The position numbers and the translations under genes were made by a program. Under the pieces are notes generated by a model. The model saw only the letters and a list, made by a program, of their open reading frames with translations. It was not told the DNA's origin and did no database searches. Positions 21,401-33,189 of a DNA stretch of 64,000 bases are shown here, piece by piece. The stretch comes from Nitzschia sp. pyKryTriq1 (Eukaryota > Bacillariophyta > Bacillariophyceae > Bacillariales > Bacillariaceae). Location of the stretch: contig OY101122.1 in NCBI GenBank assembly GCA_956465555.1, positions 507,001 to 571,000 of the forward strand, written 5' to 3'. Every line of letters starts with the position of its first letter. Position 1 is the stretch's first letter.

Positions 21401-22289
21401 CAATACTCGTAGCCAGAAGGAGGGAACTATTCTTTCTGCGGGAGTATGAATATTCGTACATTGATCCAAGACTGCTCAATAGTGACTGAACGGTCTGTCG
21501 TGGGATACGAACAAGAAGACGAAGAAGTATTGAGTATCGTAGTAGTGAGACAAGAAGAGGGGAGGCCAGACGAAAAAGGGGCAAAAGCAGACGAAACTGC
21601 GAAGAGCCTCCGGAAGTGGAAAGACTCGAACGCAGCGAGACGAGGACCCCCACCATGACCGGAGCTACTGTACTACCTTCTCTCTCACTTTCTTTTGTTG
21701 TGTTATTGATACCGGATTGCTGGGCCATCGCTAACAACAACCTTTTTGATGACATTTGTGCCGTTACTTAGTAGATAGAGATGTTAAACCCTACTGCAGC
21801 CTCCGGCCTTGCCCACATTTGTATGTTCGGAAATATTCATACAGGTTCGTACGGAATCGAAGAGTGTCGAGGACATTCGGAAAGAATCGGAAAGGCTCGG
21901 AGAAGCTCGGAGAACATCCATCCTTATGGACACATTTGAAGAATAGAATGCCCTTTGTTAGAAGGGGATCATTAAAAAATAGTATCATAAGTTGAAGAAC
22001 CCGAGAGTTGATAACACCAGGATTGTCCAACATGCCTGATGATTCCTGACTATCGTCAGTCGCATTGGTCCGACTCTGGTCAGTCCTCCGCCCGGGCCTC
22101 GGTCAGTCATCGCAGTCAGATCAGTCGAATAGCACTGACGTATGCAAAAACAACTTGGTCTCGTCCGGTCCGGGCGGCCGAGCGGGAGCAAGGAGCAACG
22201 ATCCTTCTTCTTCTTTGCCCATGGCAATGGCGACGTTGTGTCCGTCATCAATCCTCGCCCAGCAACAACGTACGCCCTTTGAGAACCTC

Positions 22290-22318
22290 GTACCAGGTAC
22301 GGTACGGTACTGGTACTC
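22290..22318. promoter_or_regulatory. Promoter-proximal GTAC-palindrome cluster
   Basis: Repeated GTACC/GGTAC units lie about 45-75 bases upstream of the start codon of the plastid protein gene. A regulatory role is inferred from position only. Confidence 0.3.
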
Positions 22319-22363
22319 CATCCGTAGCAGTTTTACTTTTCTTATCATAATATCAAATCGAAA

Positions 22364-23226
22364 ATGAAGGTCACCTCCGCTGCCGTTGTTCTTGCCCTTG
22401 CTACTGGTGCTTCGGCCTACCAGCAACCCACTCGGTCCACTCTCCGATCGCTAGGACAAAAGACTGTCTCTACGAGCGGACCAAGCCGCAATGTTGGATC
22501 CTCCATGAAGATGGAAGGTGCGTACTGTACTGTTCTAACGGTGCCCGTTTTCGCCCAGCGTGCTTAACTATTGCTAGATGAATCCTACAATGTCACAAGC
22601 TTACAATTTTGCCATGCGATGTTGTTGTAGACTTTGGTTTCTTCAAGGGGACGGTTTACTCGTTCGATGACGCGTGGTTGGGCGAGGAATGCATTTCTGA
22701 GGTCGGCCTTGAGAAGCGTTTGAACAAAGACGGGCTTCGATACAAGATGAACCGCACCGAAAAGGAAGCTGACGAAGTTGGCCGCATGTACGATTTGCCT
22801 GGGATCACTGTCAACCTTCCTATCATCGGAGAGACCTACCTCGGACCCCCCAAGGTCGCCAGCATCTGGGAAGCCCTTGGGTTCACGGCCACATCCAACA
22901 ACGAAGCACGCCAACTGGAGAAGCTAAAGGCCATCGATAAGGCCCGGACTGCCAAGAAGGGAGTCTTGAATGGACCCGGTGCCGAGATCCGCTCCAAGTG
23001 GCTCGACAAGTACGGATACCCTCGCCTTGTAGGATCGGGTGGAATTTTCTACGCCGATCAACTCTCCACGGATAAGGAACCAATGGGAGGATTCAACATG
23101 GGAAAAAGCGGCTCTATCTGGCCTGTTCCCGAAAGTGTGAAGGCTGGACAATACGGAGGATCCAAGGGATGGGGCATGAAGAATGCCGGTCCCACTGTTG
23201 ATGGACTTCCCAAGGCCAAGCTCTAA
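22364..23226 (+). CDS. Plastid-targeted protein of unknown function (possible thylakoid-associated subunit)
   Basis: Two exons (22364-22517 and 22631-23226), GT-AG intron of 113 bases, 249 residues. The N-terminus MKVTSAAVVLALATGASAYQQP is a classic signal peptide, with the plastid cleavage motif ASA followed by an aromatic residue, then a basic transit stretch. A second processing point is likely near VGSSMKMEDFGFF, where the mature protein would begin. The mature part has no long membrane helix. It is rich in Gly, Lys and aromatic residues (EALGFTATSNNEARQ; KYGYPRLVGSGGIFYADQLS; GGFNMGKSGSIWPVPE). Such short, strongly leadered genes are typical of abundant photosystem or antenna partners in diatoms. 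I recall similar unnamed plastid proteins in other diatoms but cannot name it, so the photosystem link is inference. Confidence 0.8.
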
Positions 23227-24981
23227 ACTACTTCTAGTAATATTGTGTAACCTCATAGATTAGCTATTTGCGACAAGCTCGTAATACTTCTTTGCCATGA
23301 AAAGTAAGACGGAGTTTGCATGTACACCGAGTGACATAAGAACTCGAGAAGCGGTACCAAGTACTGCACAAGTACAAGCTCGAGTCTGGTAGGTCCTACT
23401 TATTAAAAAGTTGCTACCAATAGGTAGTACATTTTCGAATCGAGTAGTTTACGAAGAAGCTCCTACCAGGTACTCGTGGAAGCTACTACTCATTTCGGCC
23501 ACAAATGGAGACAGCCTAACAAAATCTACCCAGAATATCTACCCAGAGTAGTCTACTTTGTGTTTGAGGGAAAGAGAAGGGGGGGGGTGGCCGTTTGAGG
23601 TATAAGCCACCAGAGGACCGTCCACTCCTTCCACGGTAATAGTTACGAAGTATACGGTATCTCTCTAGCACCCAATACAACTGTACAGAAAAAGTAGCAG
23701 TATAGACTGTCTAGCTAGAGGCTCTCTGCTCTACTCTACTCTACTACTAGCGTAGAGAGTACAGAGTAGAGAGAGAGCATCTCTGGGTGAAATGAGTCCA
23801 CTGAGTCAATCTCTGGACTGTCTGTCGTGTTAGTACAGTATTCAATAAAGTCTCTCGGGTAGAGAGAGTACTCGAGTAGCAGAGAGTAGTAGTACCTGAA
23901 CTCTTTTTTAAAAATGCATCAAGAACAGCCTGCAGTACTACCGATACAGTAGTATCATACTCGTCCTCTCGTCGTAGAGTAGACTATTCATGACGGGACT
24001 GACTCCTCATCAATAATTGCACCTCCGTGTGCTCCGTGCGCGGAACCCCGTCTACCAGTACACGTACCGTGCTCAAACTCGGCACGACGACGACGAATAC
24101 GACTCCTCCGACGACTCACTCCTCACTCCTCGCTCACTCACTCAAATCGACCGCGTGACGTGTCCAAGGATTTGCCTTCAAGATGAAGATGCGTTGCCCA
24201 GAGGGTACGTATCATACAAGCAAGGTACAAGCAGGAGTACAAGTACCGGTACTGTACGTGTACCTGGTACCGTACTGTACGGTACAGGTAGGGCGTTGCG
24301 TTGCCGGCCGGCTGTCATCCCCGCAACGCCTCGCCCCCGGTCGTCGCAGCTTGGTCGCAGTACCTGGTACTTGTACAGTACCAGGTACCTGGTACGTTGC
24401 CCTCCAAGTGGTACGGTAGTACGCTCCCGTACAGGTACCTATACCAGGTACAGGTACAGTTTTTCTGGTACGCTAGACTACCGGTACTGTACTGGTACGG
24501 GTACCTGGTAGTGTGACTGTGCGGTGGTGCGAGCGACACCCTCCTTCATCGATCCTCCCGCATCCTTGGATCCTCTCTCTACTCTACTGTAGACTACTGC
24601 TATGGCACCGACCAACGCGAGAACATCAAAATCAACAGCCAGACGGGAACATCGACCCTGCATCGACCCTGCATCGATCCTGTCATCGATCATCATCCTC
24701 TCTACCGGTACTCTAGCTGCAGACTCGTACTACCCACTGCATTAAAAAATCCAATCCCAACGTCAGTTACTGTAGTGGTTGGCCACTTGCCAATACATCG
24801 AACGGATCGATCGCAGTGCAAAGCTAATATTTGTATCTTTCGTACAAATAGCATTCCAATTGATATTAACCCCATCTAGGCCGCTAGGGTGTCCTGACGA
24901 AAGGTTTGGGTACGGTATCGACATTATTATTTGCTGTTCGACATTCAAACGAGTCAATTTTAAATTTGAACTGGGTGGACC
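23227..24981. other. Long intergenic spacer, simple-sequence and GTAC rich
   Basis: No gene supported over about 1.75 kb. It contains CTACTCTACTCTACTACTAGC and AGAGAGTA tracts (23730-23900), an ACTCCTC/CTCACTC run near 24110-24142, and a dense GTAC-palindrome block (about 24200-24510). A CATCGACCCTGCATCGACCCTG tandem lies near 24651. ORFs across the block are Tyr/Thr/Val-rich translations of the repeat. Confidence 0.55.
24200..24510. repeat. GTAC-palindrome cluster, the longest in the window
   Basis: More than twenty overlapping units of GGTAC, GTACC, CAGGTACCTG and TACCGGTAC occur, interrupted by a short GC-rich stretch near 24296-24356. Confidence 0.75.
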
Positions 24982-26754
24982 ATGCGTTACTTCACTCTAA
25001 GAGCGTGGCTTGCCTGCGTATTTCTCTTGATCCCAACGAGCACAAGCTTCGCGTTGGCTTCGAACCAATATTCCTCCTCGATTTTGTCGCTCAAACGAGT
25101 CCTGGGGAAAGTATCCAATGGAGTGGTAAACGTTGTCCTTCGACGAGGTTCTCCAGACGAAGACAGCGCCACCAGCTCCAAGTTTCTTTCCACCAAAGAG
25201 TCGATTGTTCAAATCTCAGGAGGATCGGTAGCGGTGAGTACGGTGCCACCAAAACCACAGTTCTGGCGACACAATGCCTATATCTGACCACTTCTTTTTT
25301 CCTTGACACCAGGATACACGACCTTTGAAGGTCCTTTTTCTTTCAGCCGATACGGGTGGTGGTCACAGAGCCTCTGCCGAGGCATTGGGCAAACAATTCG
25401 CGATTCAATTTCCCGGCTCTACCTACGAGTTGGCTGATTTGTGGACCGACCATGGGGTCCTCCCGTATCGAACATTGGTTGCCACTTACAAGCGTATGTC
25501 GGCTCGACCTTGGGAGTGGCGTCTCTTTTATCATTTGTCCAACACAAAACTCAATGAGGTTGGAGCCAACCTACATTCCAAATTGACTTGCATGGGTCGC
25601 ATTTTCGACCGAATCGAGTCTTACGGTCCTGACGTTGTTGTTTCAGTGCATCCCACTATGAACCATACACCTTTACTGGCCACACAAAAGCTGGGCAAGA
25701 AACTGGGGAAACACATCCCATTCTTTACGGTTGTAACGGACTTGGGATCGGGCCATTGCATGTGGTTTGAAAAGAAAGTAAACAAAGTATACGTGGCATC
25801 CGATCGACTGTATAAACTGGCGCGGCGGCGAGGTGGAACTCCGGCAGAAAACATAGTCATGGCCGGTCTTCCCATTCGACATGGATTTTCAGTGGAAGCA
25901 GAGAAGCTGGGTGATCGTACCACTGAAAAAGGCAAAGAGTACCAAAAGAGGGTGAAGGAAGAACTTCAAATCTCAAGTGAGAAGCCTATGGTCCTTGTTA
26001 TGGGTGGCGGAGAAGGAGTGGGATCTCTGTCTGCTATTGTTGATCAATTGTATACCAAACTGACAACCCTTGGTGTCGATGCAACGATTTGCGTCGTCTG
26101 CGGTCGCAACGAAAAGCTCAAGGCTGAGCTAGAATCCCGAGATTGGAACGCAGTATCTGAACGTCTAAGGACAGAAAAGAAACGAAGAGGTATTCTGCGT
26201 TTCTTCAAGCGAAGGGGAAAGAGAACTCACGCCAAAGAACACGAAGAGTCGTATCTTCGTGCTGAAGAGGCTGCCGAGGCCAATGGTGTCAAGGGAAAAG
26301 GTCAAGTTGATGTGGTTGGTCTTGGTTTCATCACAAACATGCCCGAGTATATGGTAGCCGCGGATATTCTCGTAACAAAGGCCGGACCTGGTACTATCGC
26401 CGAAGCTGCCTCCGTTGGCCTACCTGTCATGCTCACCAGGTAAGCAAAAACATGAATAATCCCCTCCACTACGGTAATCGAATATCTAATTGTTGACCCC
26501 TTTCCCACTGTTACAGTTTTTTGCCAGGGCAAGAGGCAGGCAATGTGGATGTCGTCTTGGAAAGCGGTTACGGTGATTACTGCGAGGAACCAACGGATAT
26601 TGCCAAGACTGTAGGGGTATGGCTGCATGATTCCGAATTAGTGGCATCTATGAGTTTGGCCGCCCAGAAGGCTGGACACCCGTATGCAGCCGATGAGATT
26701 GTAACGGATATTGGAAATCAAGCCGTGGCTTGGATGTATGTGAATGAAGCCTAG
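24982..26754 (+). CDS. MGD1: Monogalactosyldiacylglycerol (MGDG) synthase, plastid
   Basis: Three exons (24982-25233, 25313-26439, 26517-26754) with GT-AG introns of 79 and 77 bases give 538 residues. The enzyme moves galactose from UDP-galactose to diacylglycerol, making the main thylakoid lipid (GT28 family). The N-terminus MRYFTLRAWLACVFLLIPTSTSFALA is a signal peptide with an SFA plastid motif. The N-domain signature LFLSADTGGGHRASAEAL lies at about residue 92. HPTMNHTPLL follows further on. The UDP-sugar side has VLVMGGGEGVG, KAGPGTIAEAASVGLP and, after the second splice, SFLPGQEAGNVDVVLESG (about 460), as in plant MGD enzymes. A basic insert of about 45 residues (LRTEKKRRGILRFFKRRGK onward) sits before the VDVVGLGF strand and may aid membrane binding. 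Confidence 0.94.
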
Positions 26755-27690
26755 TGGAAGTTTGATAGGATCCTTTTGCTTGGACTGACTGTTTTCTCTT
26801 GCGACAGTGATTGTGAGACACTGCCGTTGTGTTACCCGTTGAAAGGCGCGTGGCTTTTGAGAAAGTGGCGTGTCATATTATCTCCTTGTCGACTTTTGTG
26901 TGCCCCTTGTGCACAGCTTTGTTGTTTGAGGATCTCCGCATCTTATAGACATTCGATTTTTGCCCACTGTACTACGGAGCATAGCGGCATAAAAATAAAA
27001 GGCCAATAGCCTTACAGTAGAGAATCGCACACCGGTACCGTAGGTTCCATCGTCTTTGTACATGTAGATGTGCAGACTAGCGCTGATGATGCCGTCTAGT
27101 TTTGCTTTATTAGTTTATCATTGACCCAATTGCCTCTTGCCCAACAGCTTGACCCTCTTGACGTCGTTGTTCAACGAGTAAAGTATTACCAGCGTCTGCG
27201 TCTGAGAAGTTTCCGGCTCATAACCTGGCATTATCTAAGATGTGATTATTTTGGCCGATGGGGCATTATGATGATGCTTGATTGATTCGTTCGACTGCAA
27301 AGTTCGCGCCCGAAATTACAGTTTGCCGCCGCGCTGTCAGGTCCTGGTACGTACCTGGTACTCATACTGGCCCTGGTACCCTGTACCAGGTACTGTACTA
27401 CCGTACCAGGTACCGGTACCAGTCGTCCCAGTCGTCTCTCGACGTCGTTGGGTGCCTGGGTCTGGGGTCTGGGCCGAACAAACCTCGTGAAAGCTCATCA
27501 CATCGCATCGCTCCCTCCACTTCGCGCGGATGAAAACGGAACAAACCACCGTCGCTGGAACCTCCCTCATTGTTCGACAATGTTCAATGGTTTCACTTGC
27601 TGGTAGAAAGTGGCCTGAGTTCGTAATCGGCATAATACAAGTGCAGTAGCCCGTTACCCTTCCGAGCTTCTAGCGAAACAAGAGAGTGAT
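26755..27690. other. Intergenic spacer with GTAC cluster
   Basis: No gene supported. A GTAC-palindrome cluster lies at 27345-27425, about 270 bases upstream of the ATAD5-like start. The rest is unremarkable. Confidence 0.5.
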
Positions 27691-30600
27691 ATGATGAAAG
27701 ACCCGTCGATAACGTCAAGCATGGCAAACGAGCTTCAGTCATTGCCAGCCACTGCCAGTGCGACGGCAGTATTGGTATTGCACCAACACCAACAACAGCA
27801 ACAGCAGCAGAATGCACTGCAGGAACGTGCCAGTACAATGGTCCTCGATCGTTGGCTTTGCGATATCTGTAAAGAAGTTTCATATGAGGACTATGACGAC
27901 GCCTGTCGCCACGAAGCGAACTGCACCGGTCCCACGAAGCAAGAAGTCCAAGTAGAGCGCGGGCCGCTAGTTCAGCCCGTTCCCGTGGTGGCACCACCGG
28001 TCTCCGCTCTCCAAGCGCAGGCCCCTCTGACACAAAGCAGTTCTTCCCAGACGTATTCGACCACTGCCTCTTCGAAGGACGCCAAGCAGACGAAAATTAC
28101 ACGGGACGTCTCGCCGGATCCCTCTCCTTCTGCAGCCTGCAAGCACCCGCGGCATTGCAATGATTCTTCGGCGTCGGCCAGGGCACCGCCAACTGCCTCG
28201 GATGGAAAACCCGAGGCTGATTCGAAATCGGTACACTCGTTCTTTGTGCCTCGAAAGACAGCCAAACGACCGACTGCACCGGCACAACCCACGCATTCGT
28301 TTTTCCGCCCTGACAAGAAAACCAAACAGGCGCCCAAGACTGGCGCGACTGATGAGGGTGTCGTGGACGAAGAGGTGCAGATACTGGAGCGCCAAAAGCC
28401 TGTTACGAGTAAGCAAAAGAAGGCCCAATCGACTTCGCGTGAAAGCACAAAAGCCCTCGAAAAGTCCTGTCAAGCCTTGGCGGCAGCAATTGACTCCCAT
28501 GCGCCGTCTGCCCCCTTGGCAGGAATCTTTTCCAACAAACCGATGCAACAACTCATCGCAGAGCAACGCCAGGCAGAGTTCCAAGCAAAACGGCGCATCG
28601 AACGTCAGAAGGAGCTGGAACGCCAGCAGAAGCGGGCGGCGGCTCGATCTGGAACGCCGTCGGCCTCATCGCACCCGAAACCAGCCCAGCCCTTGCCAGC
28701 TCACTGCCGACTTCCCATGGCCCCTCGCTTTCCCAATCATTCGCATGTCTCGCCTCCTTTCGAGGCTCCCAACGTGGCCCGTGATGATGCTTGTCACTGG
28801 CTGGACATTACCCAAAAATCTGGGGTACAGGAGGTACCGGTATCAAAACGCCAAGAAGCTTCCTGTACCGATGCTGCTACCGTTCAAAAACTTATATCCT
28901 CGCCCTCGGACTTGGACGCCTCCGAAGATAATCGCGATTTGCTTCAAGAAGCACTTTCGGATGTTTTCAATCTGCCACAACCACAATCACAGACTGTGGG
29001 CAATAAATCTTTGTGGAACCACAGGTACGGTCATCATGACAGTATTCAGAACATTGTTGGCGAAAGTACGAAACAGGCTGCCAAGACACTTCAAGAATGG
29101 ATCCACGATTGGTGTGCGACGCGCCAGCGGGCACTCGACCGCATGAAGGAACGACAACAACTGCTAAAGAAGAAAAAGGCTAAGAAATCGAAAACGGTAT
29201 ACAAGGAGGACAGCGAAGACGAAGGGGGCGAGGAGGAGGACCTAGCCAAGGTGTACTTGTTGACGGGACCACCGGCTAGTGGGAAAACGGGTCTTGTACA
29301 TGCTGTCGCGAAAGCATGCCACTGTTCCGTATTGGAAATCAACACCACAGCGGTACGAAGTGCTAGTTCCTTGAAGAACTCCATCCAAGAAGCCACGCAG
29401 AGTTGTTCGACCTCCGATTTGTTCCAAAACCAGCGTCAACAGGAAAGCTTGATGATGAAAGTCGTGCCACAGCAACAAGAAACTGTTCTCCAAGATTCAC
29501 AGGACGACGACGATTATTCTTTGAGTGACGAAGAGGCTTTCCCAAAACGCAAGGCCGGACCGACAACGTCTCTTACCGTGATTTTAATTGACGAAGTCGA
29601 CTTGATTTTTGAAGCACAAGGGGACGCTGGATTTTGGGCAGCATTATCATCCTTAGCGAAGACGGCACGGTGTCCGATTCTCTTGACGGCCAATCGCTTT
29701 CCGCCAGGCATGTCATCGATTTCTCATCGGCAGTTGCCGCTCTCTCGCCCGAGCCCGGTCGAATGCTCTGACAAAATTTTGCAGGTTTGTCAACAAGAAG
29801 GGATTACTATGCGGTCGGGACTAGGACCTGCAGAAATTCGTGAACGTTTGGCCTGGATAGCCACGGTCTGCCAATGCGATCTGCGAAAAATTTTGCTCCA
29901 ACTCCAACTCTACCACACAACTCATGTGGCTGTTCGAAATAGTGGCTCATCGCCACCAACGGCTACACCGAAACACGAATCATCTGAGAGTTTCAGCGTC
30001 CCAAATGCATCCAGGAACCTCACGCCACTACCCGTTCTCCACTCGGTTGTACCCAACTGTGTTCCGGCAGACAAATACACGATTCTTACAATCCATGGAG
30101 CTCATTTTCATTCCCTTCTCTTCAATTCTTCCCGAGATATTGCGATGCAGCTAGGTGAAGAAGCGTGCCAAGCTCGAGTCATGGATGACGAAACGATCCT
30201 TGCCCTTTGTCCACCCTGCCCCTTTGGCGAAAGCCCGAGCCGTCGTATTGTGAACTTTTCGATATCATCAACTCCCATTGGCAAATTGGATGGAGTCTCT
30301 GTCAGGTCAGAAATCTTGCTCGATGGAAGTATCCTTCAAGGCACCATGCGACTCTACGTGGAGTACTTAATCCCAGGGGAGGACGAAGAAGCGAATGATT
30401 CTGGAGAGCACGAGTGGGAAGAGTCGACGGCAACGCAGAATCCACTATCCAATGCCATGCCATTGACCAGTCTACCAACATTGGAACAAGGTTTGGAGCT
30501 CTGGAACAAGGCGTTGCAAGAAGAAGCGAATATCTGCTGTGATTCAAAGCAAGATACATTACCAGATTCAAACGCAGACAAGATCACTGTCAAACAGTTA

Positions 30601-31622
30601 GACGAATTATCGCTTGGGGCGCAGTATTCCAGCGATGCTGCATGCTTAGAGGATTTGCATCGGGGATATCCTCTGCTGTCTGGAGCATGCCGTGGATTTG
30701 GATTTGATCTGACAGAAGAAGGTGGATCTACCGGTGGGGGCAAACTTCGTCTTAACGACAACTGTCGACCGTAAGTATTTGTCTTTTTGTGCCTGAAGGT
30801 TTGTTTGATGCAACGCTCATCTTTATCCTCGCAATGATCATTCATAGGCCAACTGAAGATCGATTGTACAGTCTAGGCTGGAAAGATAAGTGCTTCTTCC
30901 ATGGGAATCCCGAGACCTACATGGTACGACCTGCTACCGCCCAGGAGCGGCGCTTGCTCAATTCTTGGATGGAGGAATCGCGTGGAGAATATTCCTCGAC
31001 ACTTCATGTCGGTACAAACACAGAAAAGGACGAGGAAACCTGCTGTGACTTGGATGATACCATTATCAGAGAGTGTACCGGTAGGATATCAGAGGAAGAC
31101 ATGTTTTTGCTGCAGCCCATACCTATCCTCTTGGAAGCGCTGCCACACCTGCTACACGCTACTCGGAATGCGTCGATTTATAATCATAGTTGGGTCTCTA
31201 ACCAGCTTTTCGAGAAGCGCCGAGAGGCAAATTCTTTGCGGATGCAGACTTGGCTGTCGAACTTGTTTGATCAGAGTCTGCAGCTCAACAAGGCCAAGGC
31301 TCGGCCAACCTCTCGAGAATTGTTGCTATTAAATGGCAACCTGGAAGATGTAGCGGTAACCGACTTCATACCTGTCCTTTGCCGAATTGGCGCCTTGGAA
31401 GAGAGTTTGGAGTATTTGGAGAGAGCTAGTAGTAATGAAACGGCTACAATGAACCATCGGCGGGCTACTCGTCGGCAGGCACGAAATGGGAGGAGACACT
31501 ATTTTGACACACTCTCTCGCAAGCTGCAACTTGATGAAGCTCAAATGCCTTCATCTGAGCTTGGGCGTAGAATGGCGACGGCACTCTTGACCTATCAAGG
31601 GGTTGCTACCGCTGCTTCCTGA
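27691..31622 (+). CDS. ATAD5: ATAD5/Elg1-like AAA+ ATPase (alternative RFC large subunit)
   Basis: Two exons (27691-30770 and 30848-31622), GT-AG intron of 77 bases, 1284 residues. Elg1/ATAD5 forms an RFC-like complex that unloads the PCNA clamp after replication. After a poly-Gln stretch there is a small CDIC...CxHxxxxC zinc-finger-like motif (about 55-76). Two HSFF(V/R)P motifs in the basic region (about 188 and 208) resemble PCNA-interacting peptides. The AAA+ core has Walker A GPPASGKTGLVHA (about 525), a long acidic insert, and Walker B VILIDEVDLIFEAQGD (about 631). Sensor-like PILLTANRFPPG and an RFC-lid region CQCDLRKILLQLQLY follow. Unusually, residues about 785-893 look like an IPT/TIG beta-sandwich (LTIHGAHFHS...ALCPPCPFGESPSRRIVNFSI). 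The C-terminal exon is helical. A second Met (residue 2 or 11) is possible as start. Confidence 0.82.
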
Positions 31623-31690
31623 TTACGAAGCACTCCAGGTAGGCAAATAATTTTTGTGGGTTAAAATCGTCGCTGGCTACTCTAGAACTA

Positions 31691-31715
31691 GACTTTTTCG
31701 CTGCTTCACGATATA
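31691..31715 (-). repeat. Short inverted piece of the dispersed 90-bp repeat
   Basis: GACTTTTTCGCTGCTTCACG plus ATATA. This is the reverse complement of the first 25 bases of the copy at 33101 with one clear mismatch. Confidence 0.6.
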
Positions 31716-32634
31716 CTAGGAGTAATCAAATCGGATTTTGGGGATTTCTGAGTTCGTCTCTTGCAGTGCCTTTCTCAGTTGGCATTGGTAGCAGCGCTAT
31801 ATCTCTAGCCTGTACAAGTACAGGTAATCCGGTAGGACCTTTTGGCTCCATCTCCCATGATTTTGGTCAGTAGGGCGGCCAGAATGATGATTCTCTACTT
31901 GTGGCTCTAGTAGAGAGCGATAGAGAGAGAGTAGAGAGAGAGAGATCGTACTGTATGGAGCTATGTACCGTACGAAGTACATACCGTACCAGGTACAGGT
32001 ACAGCCTACCGGTACTCTCTCTCTACTCTAGTAGTAGAGAGAGAGAGTGTGTGTGTTGTACTGTATTCGTGACCTAAGTGTAGCTAGTAGAGAGTATCAT
32101 GATAGAGGTGTCCTGTGTCGTGCGTGACCCAGTCAAAGAAGTCGAATGAGTCGTAAAAAATGACAAAAAGACGTACAGTACTCTCTACTGTCTCTTCTCT
32201 ACTTCGTACTCTACTCTCTACTAGTGGTCGGCCAGACAGGTACTATATAAGACTCAATATAGTACCTATTATAGTACCCATCAATGTCTTTGCATTCCTT
32301 TTCTTTTCAAATGACGATGATGCGATTGTCATGCATTCATGAAGCCTACATGAGCCAAATCATAGGTGCATAGCATGGGATTAAATATTGTGGTCTCTTG
32401 TCGTTCGTAAATGACAGGGTATCCACGCATCATCTTTTGGTGCGGGCATGTAGTAAAGTGCACTCTAAAAAAGGATCTCAGATAGTCCCTTTGGTCAGTC
32501 TTGTTTGTCAAATAGGGCTTTCACTCTGACGAATGACGAATATTGTACTTTTCTTATCAAACTACCAAATCTCACGTTTCGCAGAAAGTACAATACCCGG
32601 TATTACCCCACAAGTATGGAATACTGCTCCTCTA

Positions 32635-32916
32635 CTAGTTTAGTGCTACTACATGTTGGTATCCCGCGGATCTTTCCAAGTGAGATTCTTTCATAAGTGT
32701 TTCCACTATAGCGAGGAGTTCTTTTTCCGTGGTGGTGTAATTGCGTTGTGCGCTGTTCAGCTTTCTGCTGTAAAATGCGATCGGTTTCCCTTTCTGGGAG
32801 ATCACTGCGCCTAGTTGGTACTCGCCTTTTTCAAGTGGAGGGTTCTCGACGCGCTCCAAGGGAATGGGTGGCACGATGCGTGCCTTTTGGCTGGGATTGG
32901 GGGTGTTTACTTTCAT
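32635..32916 (-). mobile_element. Ty3/Gypsy pol fragment (RNase H), fossil
   Basis: A 93-residue frame contains QLGAVISQKGKPIAFYSRKL followed by NYTTTEKELLAIVETL, the hallmark of the Ty3/Gypsy RNase H domain. No other part of the element (gag, integrase, LTR) is seen nearby, so this is a small broken remnant. Confidence 0.85.
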
Positions 32917-33100
32917 GTTGCTAATGCACTTGATTGGGTGTAAATTTACAGTGCCCTATGCACGAGGTAGTCGACAAGAATGATTGAAAGTGAAAATTAT
33001 GAGCTAGAAATGAATGGTTATTTTGGAACTACTTGTTTCAAAATCAATTGTTGAGAAAAGATATTGCGCTGACTTTGTCTACTACTACTAGTAGTAGTAC

Positions 33101-33189
33101 TATATCGTAAAGCAGCGAAAAAGTGCACTGTCTAATTTAGCTGCTACCTTGACGGTCGAGAGCAATGAATCTCCCTTGCGCCGGAACGA
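33101..33189 (+). repeat. Dispersed ~90-100 bp repeat, copy 2
   Basis: It starts TATATCGTAAAGCAGCG and ends CTTGCGCCGGAACGA. It matches 21301-21400. Confidence 0.8.

Larger units (their letters stand above)
20985..22363. other. Intergenic spacer with microsatellite and dispersed repeat
   Basis: No gene supported. It holds a (CT)n run (21172-21202), a dispersed repeat copy at 21301-21400, GGAAAGAATCGGAAAGGCTCGGAGAAGCTCGG-like short repeats near 21879-21912, and a GTAC cluster (22290-22318) just before the plastid protein gene. A minus-strand ORF at 21300-21755 is Ser/Leu-rich and probably incidental. Confidence 0.5.

Noticed and set aside
21300-21755. Minus-strand Ser/Leu-rich ORF of 151 residues
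   Set aside because: No domain; its end lies in a dispersed repeat and the rest is low complexity.
24017-24511. Plus-strand ORF of 164 residues
   Set aside because: Tyr/Arg/Thr-rich translation of the GTAC block; the repeat explains the open frame.
28160-29146. Plus-strand ORF of 328 residues
   Set aside because: Shadow frame of the ATAD5-like gene, whose own frame carries all AAA+ motifs.
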